A stretch of 64,000 bases of DNA from Crambe crambe (Eukaryota > Porifera > Demospongiae > Poecilosclerida > Crambeidae), in assembly GCA_963924555.1 (NCBI GenBank), contig OZ004586.1, positions 5,414,501 through 5,478,500 of the forward strand, given 5' to 3'. Position numbers and translations under genes: made by a program. Each line of letters opens with the position of its first letter. Position 1 is the first letter of the stretch. The notes beneath the pieces are model-generated. The model searched no databases, was not told where the DNA came from, and saw only the letters and a program-made list of their open reading frames with translations. Positions 1 through 12,100 of the stretch are shown piece after piece.

Positions 1-38
1 ACAAAACAGAGCAAACAAAGTAATAGCTACTACTGTAG

Positions 39-1955
39 TCAGCATTTAAAAGGTTGTAGTTTCAAGTGTTTCTTAAAAGCCAGGTGAGATGTTAGGCTCG
101 TGATTTCGTCTGGGACATTGTTCCAGAGGGGGATGGTACTTATAAAGTAGGAGCCACGATGGTAATTTGTTCTCACTCTAGGAAGAAATATTGGTGAAGA
201 GTTAACATGACGAACTGTGGATGAGGGGTGGGGTGTGAAAACGCTTGGTGGTATTAGTGACCCACCATGGAGAATTCGCCTGCATAGGCAGAGCTTCAGA
301 TATTGTCGCCTCATTTTCAATGATGGCCATGTGAGCTGTTTTACAAGGTTGGGGCCATCATCTGTCCATCTTCTGGTAGCAACTTTGGCAGCAAGCTCCT
401 GTACCCGCTCCAGTTTGCCGATGTAAGTAGTGTGATGTGGATCCCAGATACTGGGTAACTCATCCTCTGCAAGCTTCTGCAGCCGTTCTTGAATCACCCG
501 AGCCACTACCTTTCCTACCACATCTAATAAACTTATCCCCCTCCAGTTATCACATCTGCTCAAATCACCTTTCTTAGGAATCAGCACTAGTACAGCATCA
601 CACCAATCAATTGGAACCTTAGACATCAGTAACTAGTTCTAACAGCATAGCCATGACCTCTTCCTCACGACACACAGCCTTCAGCATTTCAGGGAGAATT
701 CCAGATTCTCCGGCAGCCTTCCCATTCCTCAACTTCCCTATAGCACACATCAACTCCTCCTCTGAAGGTGGCGGCTTCAATTACAGTCTCACTATCCCTA
801 AACCAGTCAGGCTGTTTTCTCCATGCATACCCCAGAACATGTCCTGCAGACTCACACAAAGCTGTCTTCACTACTTTCCACTTCTCCTCCACAGTATCAC
901 TACTACACCATGCATCCTTCAAACTTCCACACACCATGCTCACGAATTTTCTTCTAGTTGTTTCTCTTCCCTTTCAGCTGCAACACATCGAACTTCCTTT
1001 CTTGGACACCATCTTTTACTAAAAGTCTTTCTTCCTAACTGTAACTTCACTCTTAGCATCTTATGATCTGAATTACACACTGCATCACTTGAACGTCCAT
1101 ACATAGTCTACGCTGTACCTTCCTTATAATGGCATAATCAATACAGTGCCACTGCTTGGACTTCGGGTGTTGCCAGACCTGCTTATGAATACACTTCTTT
1201 TTGAACCAAGTATTGCACACTGTGGCTCCATTCATGCTCAAAAAGGATAACAACTCTCTTCCAGCTTCATTGATAATTCCATGCCCAAATGGGCCCCTCT
1301 CATACCACCACTCATTATCACTACCTTGAAGTCCCCAAGCATCACAAAGCACTCCTCTGATGGAACTCCTGAAAGAGCCTGCTATAAGATCTCAAAAAAG
1401 TTATCCTTCTCTTCCCTACTAGCAGTGTAAGTGGGGGCATAACAAGAAAACACATGTAACTGAGCACTTCTACCAACCCCAACCTTCAAGGTAGTAGAGA
1501 TCAACCTGGAGCTCCAAGCTCTCCACTGACACCCATCACACTTCCAAGCCTCACCTGACAGCACAATTGCAACACCTTCCCCCCTCTGCCTACTTTGCCC
1601 TTCCAGGAACAGGTCGACCTGCAGTTAACACAACACTCTCTCCAACTCTGTACACTTTCTCCCCAAACCATTTAGTCTCTTGCAAAGCTGCCACATCTAT
1701 ACCATGCCTACCTAGTTCATCTACAACCTGATCAATCTTGCGTTCATCCACAACATGTATACCATCACTCTGCCTAGCAGTTTCAATTGGCCCTTCCACA
1801 TCTAACAATGTTCTCATATTCCATGAAGCTAGAACCCACACATCAGAATTCTGCACTTGACCTGCTCTACATGCACCAAAAGATCTCCCACCCTGAGAGG
1901 TGTGCAAAGCCTCTGCAGGAGAGCACTCTTGACGAGAATTGAGTGATGCCATCAT
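39..1955 (-). mobile_element. Decayed non-LTR retrotransposon (endonuclease plus partial reverse transcriptase)
   Basis: Reading leftwards from 1955, broken frames give an apurinic-type endonuclease start (ASWNMRTL near 1830, then AALQETKWFG near 1680), an endonuclease core (frames at 1564-1382 and 1352-1053), a linker (943-689) and the start of a reverse transcriptase finger/palm (LIPKKGDLSRCDNWRGISLL near 590-520). The first part resembles RTE/CFDP2-like LINEs. After about position 450 the same open frame switches to what looks like the C-terminal tail of a CR1/Jockey-like element (WDPHHTTYIGKLERVQ onwards). The catalytic YxDD region of the reverse transcriptase is missing. Several frameshifts are needed to read through, so the copy is dead. 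Its 5' end lies near the CATA repeats. Family names rest on motif memory only. Confidence 0.8.
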
Positions 1956-2086
1956 TCAGCATCCAGTGTTCAAAACAAGTATAACCGAAAGTGCTTTTTA
2001 TCAGCTTCAGCCAGCTGTCACAAGTAACAACTGCCCAGGGGTCACCACGTGGAGGCGCTGATCTATAGTACTTACAAGTACTGACC

Positions 2087-2108
2087 CCCACATACATACA
2101 TGCATACA

Positions 2109-2142
<34 letters not shown>

Positions 2143-2161
2143 CATACATACATACATACAA
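2087..2161. repeat. CATA tetranucleotide microsatellite
   Basis: Nearly pure tandem repeat of CATA, with a few TGCA/TATA interruptions, next to the 5' side of the minus-strand LINE. A shorter run of the same repeat lies at 2378-2402. The roughly 215 bp between the two runs has no convincing coding signal and is probably LINE 5' leader sequence. Confidence 0.9.
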
Positions 2162-2470
2162 AAAATGCAAATCAAAATGCAAATCATCTAACTGCTGCTG
2201 AGCAGTCATGCACACCTGGTCAAGCCAGGATGCCTGTGTACTGAGCCAGTGTTGGCAACCTCCTGGAGCCCAGGCTCGGAACTTGCAGATCTCTTCTCGG
2301 CAAGTGGTGTGGGCACCCGAAGTCCCACCTGGACCACAACCAATATTGGAGAGATACCCAGTTTACTGCCAGTGACTACATACATACATACATACATACA
2401 TAGCCTACTTGCATGCTCTTTAATATTCCTTACCTAAACCATCAATGGTATGATAATTATTTTCTGGCAG

Positions 2471-4182
2471 ATCAGTGCTACCTTACATCAAAAAGGACTG
2501 ACTCTAGTTGGTTGGTACCACAGCCATCCGATATCAGAAGCAAAGCCATCTCAAAATGATATCATATCCCAAAAAAGCTACCAGGAAGCTATGAAGACGG
2601 ATAGTGGGGATGAACCCTGCATAGGAATTATTATAAGTTAGTCTGAGTGTAATTATGAGCATGCCACGAGAGTTCAAATTATAAGAACTAAACTGTTTTC
2701 ACTCGATTTAATTGAGTATGTGTATATAATGGTCCAAGTTTTAGTGATCTATTTTGTCATGAAATTTATGCATGTAGAATGATGAATTACATACTTCTGA
2801 TCACCTTACATAGAACATTAAATCAATGAGAGACAGGAAGTTTGGTGTCTTGTTTTATATTTAGTACTATATATGTGTTTCTAATAGGTCCTAACCACGG
2901 TGGATTGCAATCAGATGCAGTCTCTACCTTTGAGGTTTTCTATGTTGTATTTGTTGAACTAGATGGATTGAAGGTACCATAGTATGCATTTATTAAGTTC
3001 TGTAACCATATGACTCTAAATATGTTAGGCATCTGCTATGAAGTTTCAATACTCAATTAAGTGGGAAAGTTACCTTACTCAGGAGGTGGTGGATGAAATG
3101 GTAGGTCCCTATTATATCATAAATTATATCAAGAGTAGGGATGGCAGGTCAAAGGTCATAAGACTGTCCCTTCTACCCTTACTCAGAAGACTGCAATGAA
3201 ATACTACATCTACACAGAAGAGGGAAGAATATTTTAAAAATCTAGAATTCATTTGTTAACATAAGAAAAAAATGAAGGCCAATGTGACTTAATACCTTGT
3301 TTCCTGTCCTTCATTTGCTGAGGGAGGGAGGGAGGCTATTTTTTATTATTTATTATACTAGGGCGATATTTGGAGCTCCTTCCACATTGGATTCATTTTG
3401 GCTCATACAATACTTCCAATGAACTACATAGCTACAATATATGAACTTTAACTTGGATAGCAGGACCACAGCATCCAGTTGCCTATAATAAAATAATAGA
3501 GGATTATATCAAAAAAGTATGAACAAGGGGGGAAAATGATAAAGATGGCTATGTGCAGTTCAAAAAAGTTCAGTAACGAGAGAGTGAACTTCAGTCAAAG
3601 AACCCCTTACCCATCACCAATATTACCAAACTACGAGCTAACTATTCTTACTTCACTCCCTTTATGTCTCGTTATTTTGTCTTGGCCTGTCCATATGCCA
3701 TATTTTTCTGTTAAATTTTGATGATTATTATTGTCATTGCAGAATGCCCTGACAAGTTATTATAAAAGTCAATCTAACTGCCCTAAGTTTTTATCTATGT
3801 GGAAAGGAGAAACTTATTTCATTAATAAATTTAAAGTGAGTTAAAGGGTAAACATGAGATATTGTGGATTGGAAAAATATTGACCACTAGGGTTCTCTCC
3901 TGCAGTACAGGTCTTTGGCTACCTCAAAAAACTATGTTGTACCTTGCTAAAGTAAATGAGGACTTTTCATGGGTAATTTCATCCTTCATAATAGTCACTC
4001 ATCACTGGGATATGGAATCAGTTGTTATGAATTTTACACTGGCCTATACTGTATGTAACTGTACTTCATAATCTTTCCAGAAATCTCTTGCCAAAGTGCA
4101 GCCCAAGTTTCCAGGAGAGAACTCTGATCAAACATTCATGACTTACATAGATCAGTTGTTAGTATCTGAGTACAAACATTAG
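2471..4182 (+). CDS. MPND: MPND-like JAMM/MPN-domain deubiquitinase, C-terminal five exons (5' part not in window)
   Basis: Five exons join in phase: 2471-2636, 2888-2973, 3029-3100, 3743-3835 and 4081-4182 (TAG), giving 171 residues. The first visible exon carries the zinc-protease motif H-x-H-x7-S-x2-D (HSHPISEAKPSQND, preceded by VGWY), complete in all metal-binding positions. The rest follows the C-terminal half of MPND-type MPN proteins: a short strand-forming exon, a helix ending TQEVVDEM, then two helical exons. Such proteins are JAMM metalloproteases or ubiquitin readers linked to chromatin. All introns begin GT and end AG. The N-terminal half (RAMA-type domain in MPND) is not seen; either it lies beyond position 1 or the LINE separates it from this part. 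MYSM1 is the main alternative, but the C-terminal tail fits MPND better. Confidence 0.8.
3105..3290 (-). repeat. Dispersed repeat copy 1 (CATCCCTACT / TGACCTTTGACC family)
   Basis: Lies in MPND intron 3. Its reverse complement contains AACAAATGAATT, a run on the theme TGTAGATGTAGTATTTCATT, then TAAGGGTAGAAG, ATGACCTTTGACCTGCCATC and CCCTACTC. The same words in the same order recur at 10,540-10,690 and 56,495-56,720. Confidence 0.75.
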
Positions 4183-5459
4183 TCATTCATTCTGCATTAC
4201 TTGGTATCATTTATCATTTCAATATCATTCTATAGTTATGTTTCTGTCCATTCTATATTTTAATGTGATATATACATTCTAGCCTCCATGTTTGTGGTGG
4301 CAGTATGATGACAGGAAAACGATGACAGGTAAAAGGCAGCTGGTGTGGTGGTTGGTTGATAAAGATTACACTCTTCCAAGTGTGGGTTTAGTGACGCTAA
4401 GCCTAGTTTTGGGATATATCTGTTTTGAGGTTCCTGGATCAAAAGGAGCATATTTCATGCTGATTCGTGTAATTAATCTGCTGTGCTTATTATTAGTCTG
4501 TTCCCACAAATTTTTCCCTGAAAAATTGACCTTTTGTTTACAGTGATTTGATGCTTTGTGTGAGGAAAGCTTAGAGATGAATGAAAAGGCAGAACTACAT
4601 AAATAGTTCTGTAGTTCATTTGCCCGAGGGCCATAATTAGGCAACAGAAAAAGGAAACAGTAGTAATGGCCTAAAGGAGGGGGTGCAGAGTTTTGAAAAT
4701 ATATCTAGGATTGTCTGTTCCTTAATCAGATGCTCAGGAATAGATTTGCTGTGCTGTAGGAGGGTGATCACTATAATCAGGTTCCACATTTTTAGCAGAA
4801 ATTTCCTGACTCCAATAGTCAAGCCTCTTAAAATGGTAATGAAGTGCATCAAAGGATGCAACTGAACTCTCTTCAAAATAATTATGTTCTCCCCCCGTGT
4901 GGCATCCCTAATTGCTGCTATCAGTGTGTTTGTGCATCTATATGGTCCTTAAAGAGAGAGGTAGGGGTCGGCCTCTTTGGTATCAAAAGCAGAATGGATT
5001 TTTTAAAATATAGGCTGACCCTACTAGCTGTAGAAATGCTAGGAATCCATATCCCAGCCCATAGCCAGCACCTCTGTGAACATCTTTATTATCATAAGTG
5101 AAGGGAAAAAAATTTACGCTAAATAAAAGGCCATGTAGGGTTAGTCTATAATTTTTTCCCTTCACTTGTTTGCTTGTTTGATATGACCTTTACTTACTGT
5201 AGCTATATCAACTCATGTTTTAGTGGATATTTTTGACCACGTTTCACACTGTATACTGGCTGAAACATGCACATGATCCTGACAAACACATGCGGAAATG
5301 ATGTCTTAATTTCAAAATGGCTGACATGGTATCGTTTATAATGAAAAGTTGGTTATTTTGGAGGAAAACTGTGGATAAATAATGGTAAAAGCACAATATG
5401 TGATTATAACTGTACAAGTTACGTAATATGAATTTGATTGTCATAATTATATGAAAGGA
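4183..5459. other. Intergenic stretch, no gene seen
   Basis: Between the stop codon of the MPND-like gene and the Penelope-like remnant. All open frames are short and lack exon-like splice sites or recognisable motifs. It presumably includes the 3' untranslated region of the MPND-like gene. Confidence 0.6.
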
Positions 5460-5900
5460 TCATGAAGTTACAGCCTACGTTACGTTCACGTAAGTATAGG
5501 TCAGCTATGATTGGAGATAGAGGTGATCCCATTGGAGCTCCTTCTAACTGTTGGTAGAAATTTTCTGAATAACCAAAATAGGTTGATGCCATACAGAATT
5601 TTATTAAACTTGTGATGGTAAGTGCGTTTAATGTCGTTCTATCTACTAATGTTTCATCTTCATTCTCTATTATTTCTAGAGCTTCTGATATAGGGACTTT
5701 TGTGAAAAGATAAAACTAACCATGATTTCACAATCTTCTATGCTGATGTTTGAGATTTTTCCCACAAAATCATGTGAATTTCTAACATGTGAATATGTTT
5801 GACCTCTAAGTGGTGATATAATTCTGGCTAATTCTTTTTCAAGGTTGTATGTTGCCGATCCTATAGATGCTACAATTGGTCTAAGAGGTATATTTGGTTT
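5460..5900 (-). mobile_element. Penelope-like reverse transcriptase remnant
   Basis: Reading leftwards from 5900, two frames separated by one frameshift give IPLRPIVASIGSATYNLEK, then LARIISPLRG, then HDFVGKISN. After the shift near 5715 the reading is LFTKVPISEALEII, STYFGYSENFYQQLEG and APMGSPLSPIIADLY. This order (RPIVSSIGS, then SLFTNVP, then GxxMGSPxSPxxA) is characteristic of Penelope-like and related reverse transcriptases. The small deletion at the frameshift removes the motif A region that should contain the catalytic FDV aspartate, and the YxDD block is absent. It sits between two genes as a dead 440 bp fragment. Confidence 0.75.
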
Positions 5901-5904
5901 AAAA

Positions 5905-5925
5905 AAAAAAGAAAAAAAAAAGCTT
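5905..5925. repeat. Short A-rich tract
   Basis: A run of A broken by single G residues directly beside the Penelope-like remnant, on its 5' side. Confidence 0.6.
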
Positions 5926-6183
5926 AATTAATTTGATGTGGCTCAAATTATAATTATATCCGTAGAAAAAATTCAATAACTACGATCAAATTTTTGACTA
6001 ACACTTTACTATCAAGTTCTACTGCTAGCCAGATTATTCACAGTGACTTAAGTACTGATTTTATTATACTTGCATCAAAATCTGTCACTCAAAAAGGTAG
6101 GTTGTTAATAAACGACGCTCATTACCAGCTGAGCGAGTAGTGCAATGAATTAGCTGACAACTCTGTTTTTGTCGAAAGATCGG
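5926..6183 (+). promoter_or_regulatory. Probable promoter and 5' untranslated region of the nephrocystin-3-like gene
   Basis: This stretch lies between the retroelement remnant and the first recognisable coding exon. An in-frame TAG (about 6146-6148) precedes ATG 6184, which supports that ATG as the start within this exon. No specific binding site is recognised. Confidence 0.35.
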
Positions 6184-9100
6184 ATGGAAGACATTGAATT
6201 TTTAAAGCAAGAAAATATCAAACTGCGCAATGAACTAGCTGCTCAAAAGGCGGTATGTCAGAAGTTGAAGCATGAAAAGGTGTCCATATCCAATGCTCTG
6301 CTGGAAGCTGAGGATGAGATAAGGTAAAGGTTGTGTTGCCTAATTGTGGTTGAATATGAATCTTGCTGGATTATGTTGCCCCCAATTCTGAGGAGGTTCC
6401 CATTTTGAGGTAGGGTATTATGTTATGTGAACAGTCCCGATTTTTGGCCACTTTTCAAACTTTGGCTCACCATAACTCATGACTGACTAGTGGTCACATT
6501 ATAAAGTTCATCAAAGCATATTTTTGAGAATTTAATTAAACATCTTTTAAAAAAATGAAATTTCTACATGGGACTGTCACATATAACTTTGAAGCAGAGA
6601 AAAAAAATCAAGGTATATTTTAAAACCAAAAAAATTATTGAGGAATTGATTGCTCTATACCAGTACAAGAAACACAAATATTTTTCCCCGAAGTACTAGC
6701 TAAGATCCTCACACAAGAAAAATATTCATGACCAATATTTGACCCCCACACCCAAGACCTCTACTGCTAGGTAATCTGGTAAGTCAAGATACATGTAACA
6801 CTAACTACAGCTAAGGTTAAGTTCTGTCCTTTGGAATGGACTAGTCAACTGCCACATTTGATTTGGTACACTCTATACACTTTTAATGCCAGCAATTCTT
6901 TTTTTCTTGCTGGACTTTGGTCAGTACTTTCATATGTGGCAGTACCATAAACACTGCAAGGTAAGCAATGGCCTTGTGTTGCTTGTTGATGACGATAATC
7001 ATCAATTACTCTCTTGGATAAATTTTTGTGACTTATGAGATGTTGTAACTCAATAATCATCTCCCATATCAATAGCTAGTTTTACTCCCACTTTTGATCT
7101 GGATTAGAAGCACTTTATAGATGTACCAGGACTAATTCCAGGAGTGATCCTTCCAAGCTTCCTGAATATAGCTATTCGCATAGCATGAGTTTTGTAAGAT
7201 GGCAACTAATATCTTCTCTCCATAGAAGATTTCCTACATTATTTCTATGTGAATAAGTGATTTCAGCCTTTGCATATACTCATAACTTCCATATGAATCT
7301 TCACGAGAAAAATCATTTATTCCATGGACCTTCCAAGGACTTGGTAAAAGTCATGAAAAGGCAAATTTTCTCCCACTTCACTTGCTGTTGGCTTTGAAAG
7401 TGTTCTTTCAAAAGTTCAGATAACGATTGGTATATTAGAGAGGTCAATGCTCAAACACAGTGATATTCCTTCCTATAGCATGGTTTACTCTATTTTCAGC
7501 CTCATCTTTACTCTCTTTAAACTATTCAGCTTTAAAACAATAGCCAGCTTATCTTTCAAGCTTTCAAGTTATAGTTCATTTCCCCTTGAGCTACTTTATC
7601 TAGAAGTTCTTGACCTTTCACAACTGAGACACTGGAGCCATCTTCCAACACACCTCACCAACCCTGGAGCCATGATCTGGTAATATTCCCTCCTCTCTCT
7701 TTTATCTATGCCGAAAATAAATGCCAGTCTTAAAACTCTTACAATTTGATCAGTCATTTAGTTAGTATGTATTCTACTATGAATATATGTAAGCATGTAC
7801 AGGAACTTTAGAATGTTTCTAGTCAGCAAAAGATCCCACCCTGAGCAGCATAGTACTTATAAATTCGCCCCCCAAATAATATTTCCTTTTTCCTTTATAT
7901 TGCAATACAGGAAGCTGCAGGAAGAGCTGATTTTGCAAGAACAGATGTTTCAGGAAATGAAAGAAGCAAAGGATGTAGAGATATTAAGTATTAAACAAAT
8001 GAAGCATGAATTAGAAGTAAAACTTGATTCCCTGCTGAATAAGGAAGAAAATGGTGAGTGAGGTATATGAGGGGGGGAGGGCATGGTTCTGGTGCATAGT
8101 AACAGTGATGAATTATAACATCGTACATTTTGCATAGCTACCAGGTTGTGCATTTTTATTGAGAATATCTTTTGCAAGCTAATTACAAGCTGTAGCAATT
8201 AAAGTATGGTATTGAACTCAGCATTTGTCAAACAGTACCCTGAGCGAGCCCCATATTAACAGACTGCAACACATCGGATAATCACGTGATGGTCACATCA
8301 GCAATGAATGATAGTTTACTACTTAGATCATTGGCTTCCACTTCATGGATGTTGGATGCCATGCTGGATGACTCTAGTATAATATCAGAACAACAAAATT
8401 ATCTAATTCACACTGCTTGGCCACATAAACTTCTTTTGCCTCCAGCTTAAAGCTCTCAATCCCAGCTGCACACTAGTCTACATGTGTGGTGTGTCGAATC
8501 TAAGATATTACCTTGATTATGTTGTGACTTGGCAGTCAGTCTAAATTTTGTGTATCATCAACATGATATGAAAGTATTAAACTGTTCTGTCTATACATAA
8601 TTTTCCAAAGTATTGAATAGTGATTTGTGCATTTAATATTGATATTAATCAAATGCCAAGTTTGAATTACTACGTGGATACAATTCTGCTAGCTTATGGC
8701 GTGCAATTGTCCCACCAAGTAGCACCATAATGACCTGTTACATAGTAGCCTCATCCCCCAGGCCCTCTTTTTAGTTATGAATGTGGAGGGCCTGGTACAC
8801 GAAGTCACGGGGGGATAGAACTGGGGTAGAACCGTCTTAATTGGGCGTGGGCAGTGCACGAGAGCATTATGACCATGCCCACACATTTGGGCTACAGACT
8901 GGAGTGACTTCGACCTAAAGGCACCAGGTGTTCAGAAGAACTTCTGCTGTTTCGCTACAACAAAAAAACTAATTCGCTATGGCTATACAACCAAGACTCG
9001 TGAAGAATTCTGAGGCCCATCTATTTAAAAATCTAGACTACTTGATAGCTTTACTATCTAACTATAGGCAGCTCCAATACTAGGCTAGCAAAGCATAGCA

Positions 9101-12100
9101 AAACTTGAATTCAGTGGGCTCAACGCCTCTTCTTTCTTAGGCCTGGCCGGGCCATGTGCTTATGCGTGGTCGTAGCATCGATTCATCATGGTGACATATG
9201 CGATGGGAATATGTTTCCTTGGATACACCCACACTATGGGGTTTCTATGGTTTTGCGATATTTTCATGTACCAGGCCCTCCACAATCATATTTAAAAAGG
9301 AGGGCCTGGGGACGAGGCTATTACATAGTGCGTAACTTCACAAATCAGCCATTTTGTTCAGCATTATTACTGGTACATATTACACTTTCAGGTTCTGATG
9401 CCTACTTCAGTGGAGATACGGACCCTTATTCATTTAACCCTGTGCTTCCTAATCTATCTGCATCACAAGTCATCAGTGCTTTGAGTGACTGGGATGGCAT
9501 GGAAAATACAATTGCTCTTTTTAAGGATCTTCTTATAACTGAGTCACGTACGTATGTTATTAATTATAGAGTGAATACTATGACTTCGGTGTTGTTGAAC
9601 ATGTAATGTCCGTACTGACATACATAACATCTATTCCTGCCATCTTAAGTTTGAATGCAGGTAGTTTCTGTCACAAAAGTTTGATAGTTAGCCATAGTCA
9701 GTTGTAACTTACCCTAAAATGTCATGGATAAGTAAGTACATACATATGTATGTAAATAGGAGTGAATGATGCTTAGTCATGTATAAGTAGTGTATTCTAT
9801 TGTATACATAATATAGGTCACTCACAGTGGACTCCTGGAAGTCCTTGGGAAACTTCCTGGAAATATTCCATTAACTTATACATTTCTGCGCCCAATGATG
9901 TAAATGACGTACTTGAAACATTCATTAATGTAAGTTTGATAGGCGTATTCTACATTCATAATGTCTATTATACACAAGTGAGCACAAAAATTTTTAAAAA
10001 GTTAAGCCTTTGGACTATATAATGTACTGCAGCCTCATGAAATCAATCTCTACATTACATCCACTGCCTATAGCTAGCTAATGGCAGTTATAAATGTAGG
10101 GATTGTTTTCATAATTATGAGCCTGCAGTACATTATACAGCCAAACTAGATTTTAAGTCATCCCTACTTAGAAAAATTTTGCGCTCACTTATTTCCATCC
10201 TGTAAGATGTGAAGAGCTAGCTTAGCTAGCTAAGCTGAAGAGAAGAGCTAGCTAGCCACATACATGCGTGAGCAGGTGCTATCCTACATGGCCCCGCGTC
10301 CCACCCCTCCAGCATACATGCACTGGCTTCCAAATGGCAGAGAAAGACTAGCTAGTGTTCTGGGTGCTATCGATATCACTGAATTGTGAAGTAGAACCTT
10401 AGTCAAAACTAATAGCAAGTCAGTGCATTGATCTTATATTTATTATTATTATTGTTATTATTATTATTATTATTATTATATTATTAATAACATTATTATT
10501 ATGAAAAAGAACAAAAGTCAATTTTAGAAATTGTTTTTTTCTAATTTTAGTGAATGAATTTTAGCAATCTTCCCTTTTCTGTGTAGATGTAGTATTTCAT
10601 TGTAGCCTTCTGAGAACCTGTAGAGTAAGGGTAGAAGAGGAATTTCAGTCTTTATGACCTTTGACCTACCATCCCTACTTAGAGAATGCTAACGCACTCT
10701 CGATACATGTATAGTTAGATTGATCTCAGGAATATACGTCTATACATCTTCATACATGTGGATGTTTTTATTTATTTTTTCTTTGTTGTTTTTTTTTTTT
10801 TTAGGATTATATGGGAGCAATTCAAGAGCATTGCAGAGGAAGTGGTTGCTTCATGACATTTATGCATGTTAATAGTAAAGCATTATCTGAAGAAGGTGTT
10901 CAAGTATGTGAAATAATATTGTAGACCACATCTAAAGATGCATAATTTTATTGATCTCTAATCATGTAAAGAGAGGCACAAGATGTATATGTCTCAAATT
11001 ATAGCCTTGCTTCTTCAATCATACACTCGACATTTCACTCTAGTAACAATGATTTGTTTACCTGTTCAGGATAAGAACATAAAGAATTTTTCTGCGTCAT
11101 TGGTGCAACAATCAAATATTTTTGTAGGCATATTGAGGGATGAATTAGACATGTGAGTCACACAGCATACATAATATGTGTAAGTGTGCTTCCCTAATAC
11201 TATCATGTAGTACAAGGGGTTATGTCTTTCATTATTTAATTACATTAACTTTTCTTTCCTTTCCAGCTCAACAAAATCAGACATTGAAAATGGCTACCTA
11301 AATAATCCGAGCTCAAAAAATGCATTGTTTCTATTTCTCCCCCAAGCAGAATATGAAAACAGGTATGCATGTAAATCATGTTGTGTCTCTATGTACACTG
11401 ATTGTACTCTAGCTACTCAAATGATGTATCCAAATGACTTCTTAATTAACTCAAGTGTGTCTTTGTCGATAGAGTGGGGAATCAGAAAATGCATAAACTG
11501 CGAGAACGAATCAAAAAATGTTCCTCTGACGAATGCAGTAATGTAAGGTATTAAATTGCTTTAGAGTATGCAGATAATTCATTGCATGTATCCCTGCAGG
11601 TTGTGGAATGTGGTAAGAACTTCACTTTAGGGATTGAAGATCTAAAAAATAGAATAATTAAAGTGTTAAACGAGGTATGAAGTACCATTGCTTACAGTTT
11701 GGGGCTCCATCTAAGAAGTGTGTAATATCATGTTTCAGAAATTCAACTTTCTTGAATCAGTTGAAAATCAGAGCAGTGATTCTTTATTTGAACGACTCTC
11801 TCTAATGGAAGACATGAAAGTTGAATGGGAACAGAAGTGCATATATGAAGCATATTTGGAACTAAGTCCTCTAGTAACCCCTTCTGTGGTACGTATGTTC
11901 ATGAAAATACCATGTCAAATTTATTATCTTTGCCTCTAACAGATTTATGATAGACTGGATGAATATGTGCATGAAGAATCTACTATAACACATGTCTGCC
12001 TTCTCACTGGAAATCCTGGGACCGGAAAATCCACTCTCTTAGCCAACTGGTAAGTTCCATGGAATAATTTTGTGGGTTAGCAATGATAATATAAATTTTT

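Noticed and set aside
1867-2187. 106-codon frame rich in Met-Tyr-Val-Cys
   Set aside because: It is a translation of the CATA microsatellite, not a protein.
2087-2402. Two CATA arrays separated by about 215 bp, superficially array-like
   Set aside because: Simple tandem repeats in eukaryotic DNA; there are no direct repeats with unique spacers, so not a CRISPR array.
9154-9391. Upstream part of a 150-codon frame preceding exon 3 of the nephrocystin-3-like gene
   Set aside because: It overlaps the right end of a foldback element. A clear TTTCAG acceptor at 9391 and phase agreement place the exon start at 9392.
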